DNA of 64,000 nucleotides from Gammaproteobacteria bacterium. Its GTDB lineage: Bacteria; Pseudomonadota; Gammaproteobacteria; Pseudomonadales; Azotimanducaceae. The translations under genes and the position numbers were made by a program. This document shows, in pieces, positions 27,501-33,771 of this stretch. Under the pieces are notes generated by a model. It did no database searches, was not told where the DNA came from, and saw only the letters and a program-made list of their open reading frames with translations. The stretch's first letter is position 1; every line of letters begins with the position of its first letter. The stretch is taken from contig VXNM01000008.1 of NCBI GenBank assembly GCA_009840545.1, positions 254,339-318,338 on the forward strand. Reading direction: 5' to 3'.

Positions 27501-28892
27501 CTAGGAGTCGAAGTAAATCGACTCGCTGTCGATTGGCCCGAGCATGACCGTCCGCCGATTGGAGCAGTAAGTGCATTTGGCATGTCTGGAACAAACGCAC
27601 ACGTGATTGTTGAGGGGAGTGCTGCCACGACGGGGGAATGCGAAGTGCTAGGAGCGTTTCCAGTCGTAAAGGGCGCGCCCATATACGTAGAACCGAATCC
27701 ACTGCGAGTGCGTAGTGACTTGGATATGACAGAACTTAGCGTTAGTACGGACGATCGCAATGCACGTCTGCTAGTCTTCTCAGGCAAGACACCTAAAAGC
27801 ATTGTCAGCTCCGCCAAAATACTACGAAACTGGCTAGTGAGCTGTACAGACAACGACCACACTTCGGAATTCATAAACGAGTTTCTCGCGGATACTGCAT
27901 GGACTACGTGTGTCGGCAGAAGCCAGTTTGATCATTGCCACTCCATCTTGTTCTCTAATTTCGAAGAACTCGTAAACTCGCTAGATTCGCTGTCTGTCGA
28001 GTCTCTAATGCCTTCACGAACAGAGGCCACAATCACTCCCAAAGTTGTGTTTGCTATGGGAGGATGCGCGCACAATTGGACGAGAATCGGAACACAACTA
28101 TGCAAAAGTGAACCTCTAATCGAAGCTATCGTCAATCACTGCGGCGATCAACTAGCAGAAATTGGGAACGTTGACATTGTTGACTTGATGGCGAGGGTTC
28201 GCTCAAAGAAACCCACAGGAGGAAACGACTGCTGGATTTACCCTGCAACCTACGCGCTGCAAGTTGCGGTTGCCGCATATTGGCAGGCTCTTGGACTAAA
28301 TCCGGTGGCCGTTGTGGGATCGGGAATCGGTAACATCGCGGCTTCCTGCATCGCAAATGCAATGTCACTCGAAGAAGGCTTGGCGTGGTCATGGAACATG
28401 GCAAACAATCTAGAGGGCAAGGCCGATTCGACGAACGCAAGCGTTTCAGGACGTGCCCAAATCGACAATCCCGATGTCGAGGTGGTTGATGCACTTACCT
28501 CCTACTGTGCAAACGATAGCGACAGTCTTGTCAAGCTAGTTGGGTCTGTGAAATTGGATGAAGACAGACAGTCAAGATTTTCATTCAGTCAACTCAATGA
28601 CATAGAAGCTGATTATCTTGTCGAAATCAGCCCACTGCCAATGTTCACCAACGGAGACTCGTCCCAAGGACAACGGAATCCGGCGGGTATGACATTGATT
28701 TCTGCAATTCATACCACTGAGGCTGATTCAGAAATCGATTCAGACCGGATCTCTTTGTTGCCTGGCGTCAAACTGGCGTACGAGGCGCATCTACCTGTTG
28801 ATTTCAGTTCGCTCTTTGCCGGAGAGTCGCGTCGCAGGGTAACGATGCCGACCTACCCATTTGAGCGAAGGAGCTATTGGTTCAACGAGTAG
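18558..28892 (+). CDS. Highly reducing type I polyketide synthase: KS-AT-DH-cMT-psiKR-ER-KR-ACP-KS-AT(inactive)
   Basis: A 3444-residue megasynthase. Module 1 has KS (~38-460; Cys212 in DTACSSS, His347, His387), AT (~604-900; Ser697 in GHSLGE, specificity region PAYH 801-804, nearer malonyl than methylmalonyl types) and DH (~976-1250; His1007, Asp1176). It continues with a C-methyltransferase (~1400-1680; EVGAGTGATTE), a structural psiKR (~1690-1885), ER (~1898-2210; HAAAGGVG) and KR (~2228-2450; TGGFGGIG, Ser2361, His2374 where Tyr is usual). ACP1 carries Ser2537 in GMDSL. Module 2 has KS (~2603-3040; Cys2767 in DLACASS, His2902, His2942) and an AT-like domain (~3160-3400) whose GHSxG reads GSGIG. 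The protein ends right after the post-AT linker (YPFERRSYW). The order matches fungal-type highly reducing synthases and predicts a reduced, C-methylated chain. The product is unknown. Confidence 0.95.
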   Translation: MAEVTREQNDGRPSSATSERLDDTESRSISISQDSANSRIAIVGMACRFPGAPDLATFWEKLVTGTKCVVECPPGVREGRVGDLYDNTSTIPSACRYGAFLTDIDQFDAEFFRISPSEAEFLDPQQRMMLETSWRALENANIDPEQLRGSSASVYAGMSNNDYRYLILGGADTSQPAASLYTITGTSLNTAIGRVSFALGFEGPAMTVDTACSSSLVAMHQATTALQLGETDIALAGGVQLILSGKLTELRANAGMLSPDGTCKTFDESANGYVRGEGCGIIVLKRLEDAQRDGDHIWAEVAATAINQDGTSDGLTVPRGSAQKAVIVAALDQAEIQPLEVDYLEAHGTGTPVGDPIEINAAAEIYGAGRSANQPLLIGSVKTNIGHLEPAAGVAGVIKAAMAIRFGHIPKHLNFENPSSEIAWDSLPVKVVSEAMPWPQKDVSERLAGINSFGFSGTNAHVLLRGCGEFTPLQDTIDGFNTINGPAHRVAGLCSREEMSEEVSLQPPTRHKRLLPLSAKSTTPLEEIANEYANWLEAQEAKQSETPSDSTSFLSDFCWTASIGRSHFNYRKALLVDSSELSTEELRQSITSESVEPCSAPAMIAFAYTGQGSQWAGMGEALYKSEPVFRHTIDQCEEVIQSERSASLIDRLFGAPGTEKDLEDPTWVQPCIYAIECALTDLWCSLGVMPHVVLGHSLGEIAASRTAGVFSLEDGCRFASARGRLMSALPGPGAMAAVFVTEDEATQALAKYNEELNGVGISIAALNGAHQVLSGYAHEIEPLLAQFEQQDVRVRRLKKSPAYHSALVEPILDELAQAVDRLEIGVPTISLISNLTGELVTEGIRLDSGYWRRHARQGVAYRRGVSTLASLGVDTVLEIGPNAVLGPMTQLSWPDENELPTILASLRMPRDDRPEIPPDGGFLNCVAEAYERGLDIAFQGLFAGEERRKLNIPGYVFQHRRHWVQTSKRRSASAGHPLLGSRHESPRGETFYETELSTSDPSWLNDHRAFGQVLVPGAFYGSMGIACLDELNGAVLDELQLHSPMVFKDPSGEEDDHVRQVQLVLQGPDSGSREFEVFSKDMSDEKWTLHATGQIARNSEQLETPKYQDLSELTSSLNIQDLVEYYKQKAATNIQLGPPFQNLKSLWVGDGEAVAEISLSEDDHIKGIDLQPLVLDACFQVFSAARQSTGVGDGATYIPFGWERLALSARIGSILVCHARMNDLVDGDSTPDSQVPEALTGDLWMYDRSGRQLGSLTGFTVKRATRSSFLSAVEDPTDLVYETVWRNIDHPSTSRREHPLAELNDLQSNIEPFFSYLRSQGVTPEDRYSLLRDLEKLAHSWVIAAFDNHGLDRVKGKELLAEELMVQMGILPIHKNLMNRILQMMVEAKVLAASSDGVFTVSLGVEDDLPRGIAPPETLFNELQEKHPHGQYELTLLNRFGSNFFDLLTGNADPLALLFEEDSSGAADFYKTAPVSVAGNRLLGDVIDRLLLEVPEDRLLRVLEVGAGTGATTEIVFSEVESRNLEYTYTDISAGFFSEAERNFEGNGIDIEYRALDIEKDPASQGFGESHYDIVIAANVLHATQNLFDTLTNCRRLLVPGGVLIALESLRGRAWQDLTFGFLDGWWRFNDSYRKNHALASPDIWCKALEDAGYVDSHVFGGETLTEDSGPLGSGTVVAFAPEQTSLQSGTWIIESDSGGLGNILRQELISLGQSVINTKFEKSDDESDATASAPCGHSELVEILSELREEEPLRGVIHLSALDGNGVGASTEQMATDVKNATESALSLTQVLMDSGLRPSNGTWFVTKGAQVLECEQSGELAGSALWGFGKVAGLESSILGVRMFDLDPDNNSVNNLIDEMLTPSEDDHVAIRRNTRYVARLVRASESETRIQIPEEPDWIMASGRDGSLANVQTVRLEKEPLQSREVRVHVATTGLNFSDVLVALGAQVPNASLGLEFAGFVTELGADVNEFTVGQRVVGMGFGTFGPEVATHADLLTEAPDSLTLNQLATLPIVFATAGIAFELAKLKAGDRVLVHAAAGGVGLAAIQLVQAAGAEVFATASNLKQGFLKSLGIEHVFDSRNLDFSSEILEATENEGVDIVLNSLTSEGFIEASLACLKPNGRFIEIGRLNILTPEEMAQTRPDVDYHILSLDELKREKPEQVGQSFRKLISRFGSGELMPLRHSKWPMAEIGDALQYMGSARHIGKLVLAMPALAQGQLRADRTYLVTGGFGGIGCAVANWLAERGARNIVLNGRRDPDPDAVQTINELCERGIRVETQIADVTDASRMDAMLNYIENEMPVLGGVVHSVGVLSDGSITNQTWQRFEEVLWPKILGAWHLHQATKHLDLDLFVLFSSATGVLGNAGQANHASANAFLDQLAAHRRSVGLCGQSIAWGAWSEIGEAAEHRERIASQLQSSGTEWISPDLGIRTLDYLVSHDLKNPAAMSVDWDVLEQSFDIPPAFLKELLASDEDADESRSEVISLDVGELRNAESEDRIEVLMSYIQKQLQSILRLAALPSSTVGFFDLGMDSLMAVELRNRLLRVFEGEISVSRTAVFDYPNVEALATHLSDELGQSGGAERLESMASATAISSSTGKIAVIGLACRFPGANHYIDFWRNLESGANGIATNRGENARWKGVVGDSAAKDSYLRYGGFVDGLDEFDAPFFRIRPIEARSMDPRQRMLLETCWEAIESAGIDPESLRGQRVGVYFGLGASEYRDIVNASGLEDSYLGTSSGMTTGRISYVFGFMGPAMSFDLACASSLVSIHEGIKALQTGEIDLALVGGANAILSQSIMRFHRELGMLAPDGKCLPFDEKAEGYVRGEGCGALLLKRVDEAQRDGDPIWSTLLGSAVNQNGASAGMTVPNGPAQEQLIRDAVARSGIESTDIDYLEAHATGLSLSDPIEISAASSIYAGQNGRQRSLLLGSVKSNIGHLEWAAGVAGIMKLILAMAQRKIPAQLHLKQPSAQIEWNDLGVEVNRLAVDWPEHDRPPIGAVSAFGMSGTNAHVIVEGSAATTGECEVLGAFPVVKGAPIYVEPNPLRVRSDLDMTELSVSTDDRNARLLVFSGKTPKSIVSSAKILRNWLVSCTDNDHTSEFINEFLADTAWTTCVGRSQFDHCHSILFSNFEELVNSLDSLSVESLMPSRTEATITPKVVFAMGGCAHNWTRIGTQLCKSEPLIEAIVNHCGDQLAEIGNVDIVDLMARVRSKKPTGGNDCWIYPATYALQVAVAAYWQALGLNPVAVVGSGIGNIAASCIANAMSLEEGLAWSWNMANNLEGKADSTNASVSGRAQIDNPDVEVVDALTSYCANDSDSLVKLVGSVKLDEDRQSRFSFSQLNDIEADYLVEISPLPMFTNGDSSQGQRNPAGMTLISAIHTTEADSEIDSDRISLLPGVKLAYEAHLPVDFSSLFAGESRRRVTMPTYPFERRSYWFNE

Positions 28893-28910
28893 CCGAGGAA
28901 ACGATTCAAC

Positions 28911-29828
28911 TTAGCTCTTATGCAGAGCTGCCATGAATTCGTGCACGTATTCAGCGCATTCCGACGGCTTTTCGATCTGCATGAAATGCGTTGTTTCCGG
29001 TATGAAGTCGAAATCGACGCTGAGCATGTCCGAGAAGTCCACGGTCGGCAGGTAGGAAGTTGGCAGGAGCGGGTCTGCACCTACGATCTTCGTTGGACAC
29101 GGAAGCTTATCCAGATCGGCTTGGCCTGCAAAAGCACGCACATACTCGATTATCCGTGCTTCGTAATCTCGTGGGCATCTCAGTCTATAGTCGCCGCCAC
29201 GCGATTCGCGCAGTATTGTTTGACCCATGAGTTCCTTTGCACCAGGAACTAGCCTGGAATACGCTGGAAAGAAATCTAGCAGCTCTTGGTATTGCTCAAG
29301 TGAATCAAAGCTTTCAGTTCTCCTTCGCGCTATGCGGGCAGTCCCCTCCACTGCCTCATCGAACTCCGAGTGACTTTTTCCCGGTCTGTGCATAGGTGGG
29401 TCAAACAACACCAAGCCTGAAAACTCCCTGCTCCTACGGTCAATTGATGTTGCCATCACAGGCGACGAAAGGAGGAGCGAGATCATTGCCGAGAGGGAGT
29501 GGTACACACCTACAACGGGCTTGATCCCGTAGTGCTGCTCAATCTCGTGCAATATGGTGTCGAGGTCTGATACCAATGAGAAGAGATTGTGGTCCTCTTC
29601 CTTCGAAACCTCGTTCCAACCGTGGCTCCGCAAGTCATATACGAAAAGCTCAAAGTCGGGCTCGAGCAGCGACCAAAACGGGTAATAGAGATCGATTGCT
29701 AGACCGTTGCCGTGGCAAAGAACCAATCGAGGGCCTGAAGGATTTCCATGTTGACGGACAAAGGAACGGTTCTCGAGATCAAGGGAGATCTCGCAGATCG
29801 AAAGCGGTTCCGGAACTTGCCAGCGCAT
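28911..29828 (-). CDS. Alpha/beta hydrolase, polyketide locus
   Basis: A 305-residue alpha/beta hydrolase. Visible features are the oxyanion region LCHGNGLAIDLYYPF, the nucleophile elbow VYHSLSAM (Ser in H-S-L-S), a probable Asp in the IVGADPLLP segment and a late His in PETTHFMQIEKP. The elbow deviates from the common G-x-S-x-G, having Ser in place of the last Gly. It converges on the polyketide synthase with an 18-base gap, and the minus-strand phosphopantetheinyl transferase gene lies just upstream of it. A plausible role is chain release or ester formation in polyketide assembly; this rests on context only. Related enzymes include lipases and haloperoxidase-like hydrolases. Confidence 0.8.
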   Translation of the reverse strand: MRWQVPEPLSICEISLDLENRSFVRQHGNPSGPRLVLCHGNGLAIDLYYPFWSLLEPDFELFVYDLRSHGWNEVSKEEDHNLFSLVSDLDTILHEIEQHYGIKPVVGVYHSLSAMISLLLSSPVMATSIDRRSREFSGLVLFDPPMHRPGKSHSEFDEAVEGTARIARRRTESFDSLEQYQELLDFFPAYSRLVPGAKELMGQTILRESRGGDYRLRCPRDYEARIIEYVRAFAGQADLDKLPCPTKIVGADPLLPTSYLPTVDFSDMLSVDFDFIPETTHFMQIEKPSECAEYVHEFMAALHKS

Positions 29829-29866
29829 GTGGTCAGCTTCTCTTCACCATCTCTTGCATCGGTTGC

Positions 29867-30595
29867 TCAGTGTGTCTCGTGCGCTAACGCGGCCACAAAA
29901 TGATCAGTGTCCAAGCTCATGAGTCGCCACTCGACGCTTGGTTCGTCGTAGTGGAATCGCGAGCATTTTGCTCCATGAATGTATTCGTCTGGAACACTGA
30001 AAGCTGCAGTGTCGGCACGGAAACCCTCGCCTGTCGCTTTTATCAATGCTTCCTTTATTGTCCAAAGACGGAGAAAGAGTTCAACTCTTTCAACACCTTC
30101 AACTGCTTTGAGCGCCTGCTGTTCCCGATTCGAAAACACTTTGCGAATTTCGCCATCCACATCATGCCTGACATGCCGATGTTCGATATCGACACCGAGT
30201 CTTCCTTGCTTGGCAAACGCGAGCAGCCCGTGTCCGACGGTGTGGCTTACGCTGAACTCAATGCCAATTGCCGTCCCATCAACTAGTGCTATCGGCTTTT
30301 CGTTTCGCACAGAAGTGAAGTGCAAATTAGAGTTGCCACATCCGACTAGCTCGCTAAGTTTGTTGCGCAAGGCTGCTCGACAAAGGATGAATTGGCGTCG
30401 AGTCTCTTGGGAGCGATTTCTTTGAGCACGCGAGCGTTCTGAGGCATCCAAGAACTCCAAGGCACGGGCTTCTCTTTTCAAGTCCTCCGAAAGATCGACG
30501 TAAGTAACCGACACGTCTCTCGTGCATAAGTGAGTTTGCCACCAGGGATCAATCAAACTTGCCTCGAATAGCCACACGCACGAGCGGAAACTCAC
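29867..30595 (-). CDS. 4'-phosphopantetheinyl transferase, Sfp/Gsp type
   Basis: A 242-residue enzyme that loads the phosphopantetheine arm of CoA onto carrier proteins. Motifs in order are RAALRNKLSEL, EFSVSHTVGHGLLAF, the Mg-binding GVDIEHR, VFSNREQQAL and the second acidic site FLRLWTIKEALIKATGEGF. All key acidic and Lys residues are present. The size is that of the broad-specificity Sfp group used in secondary metabolism rather than the small AcpS. Translation begins at a GTG. It is 38 bases upstream of the hydrolase on the same strand and divergent from the free ACP gene. Its likely substrates are Ser2537 of the synthase and the free ACP. Confidence 0.92.
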   Translation of the reverse strand: MSFRSCVWLFEASLIDPWWQTHLCTRDVSVTYVDLSEDLKREARALEFLDASERSRAQRNRSQETRRQFILCRAALRNKLSELVGCGNSNLHFTSVRNEKPIALVDGTAIGIEFSVSHTVGHGLLAFAKQGRLGVDIEHRHVRHDVDGEIRKVFSNREQQALKAVEGVERVELFLRLWTIKEALIKATGEGFRADTAAFSVPDEYIHGAKCSRFHYDEPSVEWRLMSLDTDHFVAALAHETH

Positions 30596-30790
30596 AAACT
30601 GCTAGCGGTAGGGTCAAAGCAAAGTCCACATATTGAAATCGTCATCCATGCTCAATGCACCTTGAATTTCTCACACGTGAGATTAGATTTATTGACGCTA
30701 CGAAAGGCTTGCTATGTCTTTTCAATTTGATTTAATACTCACCTGCCAGCGCTGGGCTGGAAAACTAACACTTTATACAAGGAAGACAGA

Positions 30791-31018
30791 ATGTCAGCAA
30801 CACAAGATCGTGTCGGTGCATTAGCTAAGAAATTGCTGGATCCTGAACGCGAAGCCGATTTCGACGTAGCTTTCAGCGAGCGGGAAGTTTCGTCCATGGA
30901 TGCCATCGCTTTTGCCAAGGCACTTGCGGCAGAATTCAATCATGAAATTCCCGCTGAGAAATTCGCGAACTTCAAAAACTTGCGCGACGTAGTCTCGTAC
31001 TTGGACGCCAACGCCTAG
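30791..31018 (+). CDS. Free-standing acyl carrier protein-like protein
   Basis: A 75-residue acidic protein with a carrier-protein helical pattern (FDVAFSEREVSSMDAIAFAKAL, then FNHEIPAEKFANFKNLRDVVSYL). The usual D-S-L attachment site reads S-S-M, with Ser retained as the likely phosphopantetheine site, so recognition may be unusual. A clear ribosome binding site (AAGGAAG) precedes the ATG. It lies between the divergent phosphopantetheinyl transferase and the convergent second hydrolase, about 1.9 kb downstream of the synthase. It could serve the carrier-less terminal KS-AT of the synthase; this is an inference from position. Confidence 0.82.
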   Translation: MSATQDRVGALAKKLLDPEREADFDVAFSEREVSSMDAIAFAKALAAEFNHEIPAEKFANFKNLRDVVSYLDANA

Positions 31019-31104
31019 ACAAAAATTTCGCAAAGTTCCGAGCGGACTGTGCCGTTCGTTGCATTGCAAACTCGATTGCTGGAGACCCGAGCGGCAAACA
31101 TTTT

Positions 31105-31995
31105 TTATGTAGTCGCCGGGTCTTGAAAATAGGCATTCAATTCACCAGCAACGACATCAGGTCGCTGCATAGGGATGAAGTGCGAAACATCATCTAGTTG
31201 CTTGTCTGTGCCTTGTGGTAGGTTTTTTGCGAGCTGCGGCCACGTAACCGAGTGGATGGTGTCCTTTGGATGGCGAAACCCCGGCGCGGATTTCGCTCGC
31301 ACAATCGTCACAGGTACGTCAACGAATGACAGTAGTGGGTGAACATTGGTGTCCGTTACGCTCAATGCTATCTCTGCCTCGACCAATGGAGGACAACAGA
31401 GTTGGTACTGACCATTGGTTGCTGGTTCCAATGCGTAGGCACAGTGGTCGTGCAACACCGCTGCATCCCACAACTTGAATGGATTGCGATCCCGCAGAAA
31501 CGCCATAAGCTCCTCTGAAGAGTTCCATAGCAGTCTGCGTCGGGCAAAGGGATGATCCTCAGGGGAGTCAAAAGCGCTCGCAAACGCTGAGTCCGAGTAG
31601 GCGGTTGGATAGTAGACCACTGGTTCCAACAGCAAAAGCGCTTCAAATCTGCGGGTGAGCACTGCAGCCGCTTGCAACAATGCATGTCCTCCCAATGAAT
31701 GGCCCACGGCGACAATTGGGTTGAGATCCAGGACTTGAATGAAGGACGTCAGGTCCTTGCCAAACTGATCCCAACTATAGGGTCTTCGGTTTTCCGATCT
31801 ACCGTGACCCCGCAACTCGACGCAAATAGTTCGGCAGCTTGTGTTCAGCAACTTGAGGGTCGCGTCCCAGCATCGTGCGTGGCAACCCATTCCATGCACG
31901 AACAGCAATGTCCTGTCGCTAGACGACCCAATCTGGGACTCAAAATAGGCAAGTCGCACACCGTATGCATCGACATGATTGAGTTCGAGTGTCAT
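31105..31995 (-). CDS. Alpha/beta hydrolase, polyketide locus
   Basis: A 296-residue hydrolase. FVHGMGCHARCW is the oxyanion region, VAVGHSLGGHALLQ the nucleophile elbow and DDVSHFIPMQRPDVV the terminal His. VPVTIVRAK lies where the acid residue strand is expected. The sequence is of the MhpC/epoxide-hydrolase-like alpha/beta type with Ser as nucleophile, so an esterase or thioesterase activity is likely. It faces the free ACP gene (convergent, 86 bases apart) and is divergent from the TauD-like gene. It and the hydrolase at 28911-29828 are only distantly alike, so they are not a recent duplication. Confidence 0.85.
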   Translation of the reverse strand: MTLELNHVDAYGVRLAYFESQIGSSSDRTLLFVHGMGCHARCWDATLKLLNTSCRTICVELRGHGRSENRRPYSWDQFGKDLTSFIQVLDLNPIVAVGHSLGGHALLQAAAVLTRRFEALLLLEPVVYYPTAYSDSAFASAFDSPEDHPFARRRLLWNSSEELMAFLRDRNPFKLWDAAVLHDHCAYALEPATNGQYQLCCPPLVEAEIALSVTDTNVHPLLSFVDVPVTIVRAKSAPGFRHPKDTIHSVTWPQLAKNLPQGTDKQLDDVSHFIPMQRPDVVAGELNAYFQDPATT

Positions 31996-32240
31996 AGGTA
32001 TCTGAATGCTGAAGCTTGCGTTTCCGAAATCAACGGCAAGTCTCTTCTAGTCCAACTGCCGCAGATACAAGAGACATTGTGCATCCCTCCGTGTAACTGA
32101 ATCCAATAGTAAGCTAATCAATGATCGAGACAATTGGCCAACCACACGAAGAGCCGGACGTGGCGATTGGTCTCTAAATCGATTTTTCTAACGGAAAATA
32201 CAATAGTTCAGTTCGACCACTAGTCAGTAGAGTTGCCAGA

Positions 32241-33116
32241 ATGCGGATTGTCGACAGCAGTGCAACGCTAGGAGCCTATGTCCATGACGTGAACCTAGCT
32301 CACTTGTCGGATGCCCGATGGGATGAACTGCACGGGGTTTTTCTTGACAAAGCAGTGTTAGTGTTTCCCGAAGCGAGTCTAACTACGCAGCAGCAAGAAC
32401 GGTTCAGTGAAAGATTCGGCCAGCTCGAGATACTCACCGGCAATCCATTGATCAAATCGCTTTATGTTTGCAATGTGGATACCGAAGGCAACGTGCTGCC
32501 TCTCGACGATGACAACTTTCGTATAGTTCGTGGCAACGAGTATTGGCATACAGACAGTTCCTATATGCCTATTGCCGCCAAAGTGTCTTGCCTGTCTGCT
32601 CTTACCTTGCCCAAGGAAGGCGGACAGACCGAATGGACCGACATGCGCGCTGCCTACCAAGCTTTGGACCCAGCAACCAAAGATCGCATTTCGGAGCTTT
32701 CGGCCTATCACTCGTTCTATCGATCACAAGAGTCACTGGGCCAGACAGTGGATATTGGTTCACGCTATGGTTTTCATAGGGATGGCGCGCCGTTGCGTCC
32801 CCTGACAAAAACTCACCCTGAAACGGGAAGAAAGTCGCTGTTCGTCGGGCGACATGCCTACCGAATACCGGGTATGGAGGATGAAGAAGCCAAAGGGCTA
32901 GTCAACAATCTAATTGAATTCGCGTGCCAACCGCCCCGCGTCTTTCAGCACACCTGGTCGCTTGGAGATTTTGTCATCTGGGACAATCGCTGTGTCGTGC
33001 ACCGAGTCAGACCGTATGATTATTCGGTGCCACGCATAATGCGGCATACACGCGTATCCGGCGATGCTCATTCCGAAGGCGCACCCACCGACATGAAAGA
33101 GCAGCCCTCAAACTAA
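32241..33116 (+). CDS. TauD/TfdA family Fe(II)/2-oxoglutarate-dependent dioxygenase
   Basis: A 291-residue non-heme iron oxygenase. The iron ligands are visible as His103 and Asp105 in YWHTDSSY and His254 in CVVHRVRPYD. Arg268 in RIMRHTR is placed to bind 2-oxoglutarate. The family hydroxylates taurine, 2,4-D, carnitine precursors and many secondary metabolites. Standing beside the polyketide genes with its own upstream region, it is a candidate tailoring oxygenase. A TACAAT hexamer in the 245-base gap upstream may be its -10 element. A simple catabolic role remains possible. Confidence 0.88.
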   Translation: MRIVDSSATLGAYVHDVNLAHLSDARWDELHGVFLDKAVLVFPEASLTTQQQERFSERFGQLEILTGNPLIKSLYVCNVDTEGNVLPLDDDNFRIVRGNEYWHTDSSYMPIAAKVSCLSALTLPKEGGQTEWTDMRAAYQALDPATKDRISELSAYHSFYRSQESLGQTVDIGSRYGFHRDGAPLRPLTKTHPETGRKSLFVGRHAYRIPGMEDEEAKGLVNNLIEFACQPPRVFQHTWSLGDFVIWDNRCVVHRVRPYDYSVPRIMRHTRVSGDAHSEGAPTDMKEQPSN

Positions 33117-33771
33117 GACGCCACACCCAGTTAAGCAACATTGGAACGCAGAGTCCCTGCGTGTATTAGCGCCAAACCTCAGCGAGCGCTGCTATCGCTA
33201 CCAACCACCGGCCACCAACTCCATCAAACAACACAAGCACTTCCTACGAATTCAAGAGTTCGAAAACGTATTCGCTCTCGGCATTTGCCTTTTGGATGGA
33301 GTGGTCTTCGATAAAGCCATTAGTGTTCGCTGCGACCTGTATTGCGGCAGCGTGTTCCTACGATGCGATCGACCATTTGCCTACAGCCGAGGCCGAATCG
33401 AAAGCCGCGATGGCACTCACAGTTTCCAACAAGCGACACGGAAGGTTGACAGAGAAGCAAGTGCAAAGTGTCCAAAGATATCTCTTGGAGGACGATGCCG
33501 CAAGCTTAAGGGAATGAGAGCTTGGTTCTCGTTTGGGATGGTGAAAGACATGGAGTTGCTTGCGATCGCGACCAAATGCCTACCCGTTGGTGTGGCGAGA
33601 ATAGCTTTCTTTACGTTTTTCGAATCCAAACCCCCTTCCAGACTCACTACCTTGCTCGTATAAGGGAATTCTCACACAACCCCTCGCTGACGAATTTCCA
33701 GCGGGACGCTAGCTAAAATCTCTTGAAGAAACCCTCACACCAAACTAGACTCGAAGATCCAAAGGCAAGAC
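33117..33771. other. 655-base region upstream of the aco-type operon, one possible small gene
   Basis: Apart from the possible small lipoprotein frame at 33296-33517 there is no recognisable coding. The last ~100 bases must carry the promoter of the dehydrogenase operon. No sigma-54 type GG-N10-GC element of the kind found before many aco operons was recognised. Confidence 0.45.
33296..33517 (+). CDS. Possible small lipoprotein
   Basis: A 73-codon frame beginning with a lysine and a hydrophobic stretch that ends IAAACS, a plausible lipobox. The remainder is a charged, helical segment (LTEKQVQSVQRYLLEDDAAS). The frame lacks a good ribosome binding site and a larger frame overlaps it, so it may not be real. 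The charged tail weakly recalls the C-terminus of the small exported protein at 45218-45583. Confidence 0.3.
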   Translation: MEWSSIKPLVFAATCIAAACSYDAIDHLPTAEAESKAAMALTVSNKRHGRLTEKQVQSVQRYLLEDDAASLRE

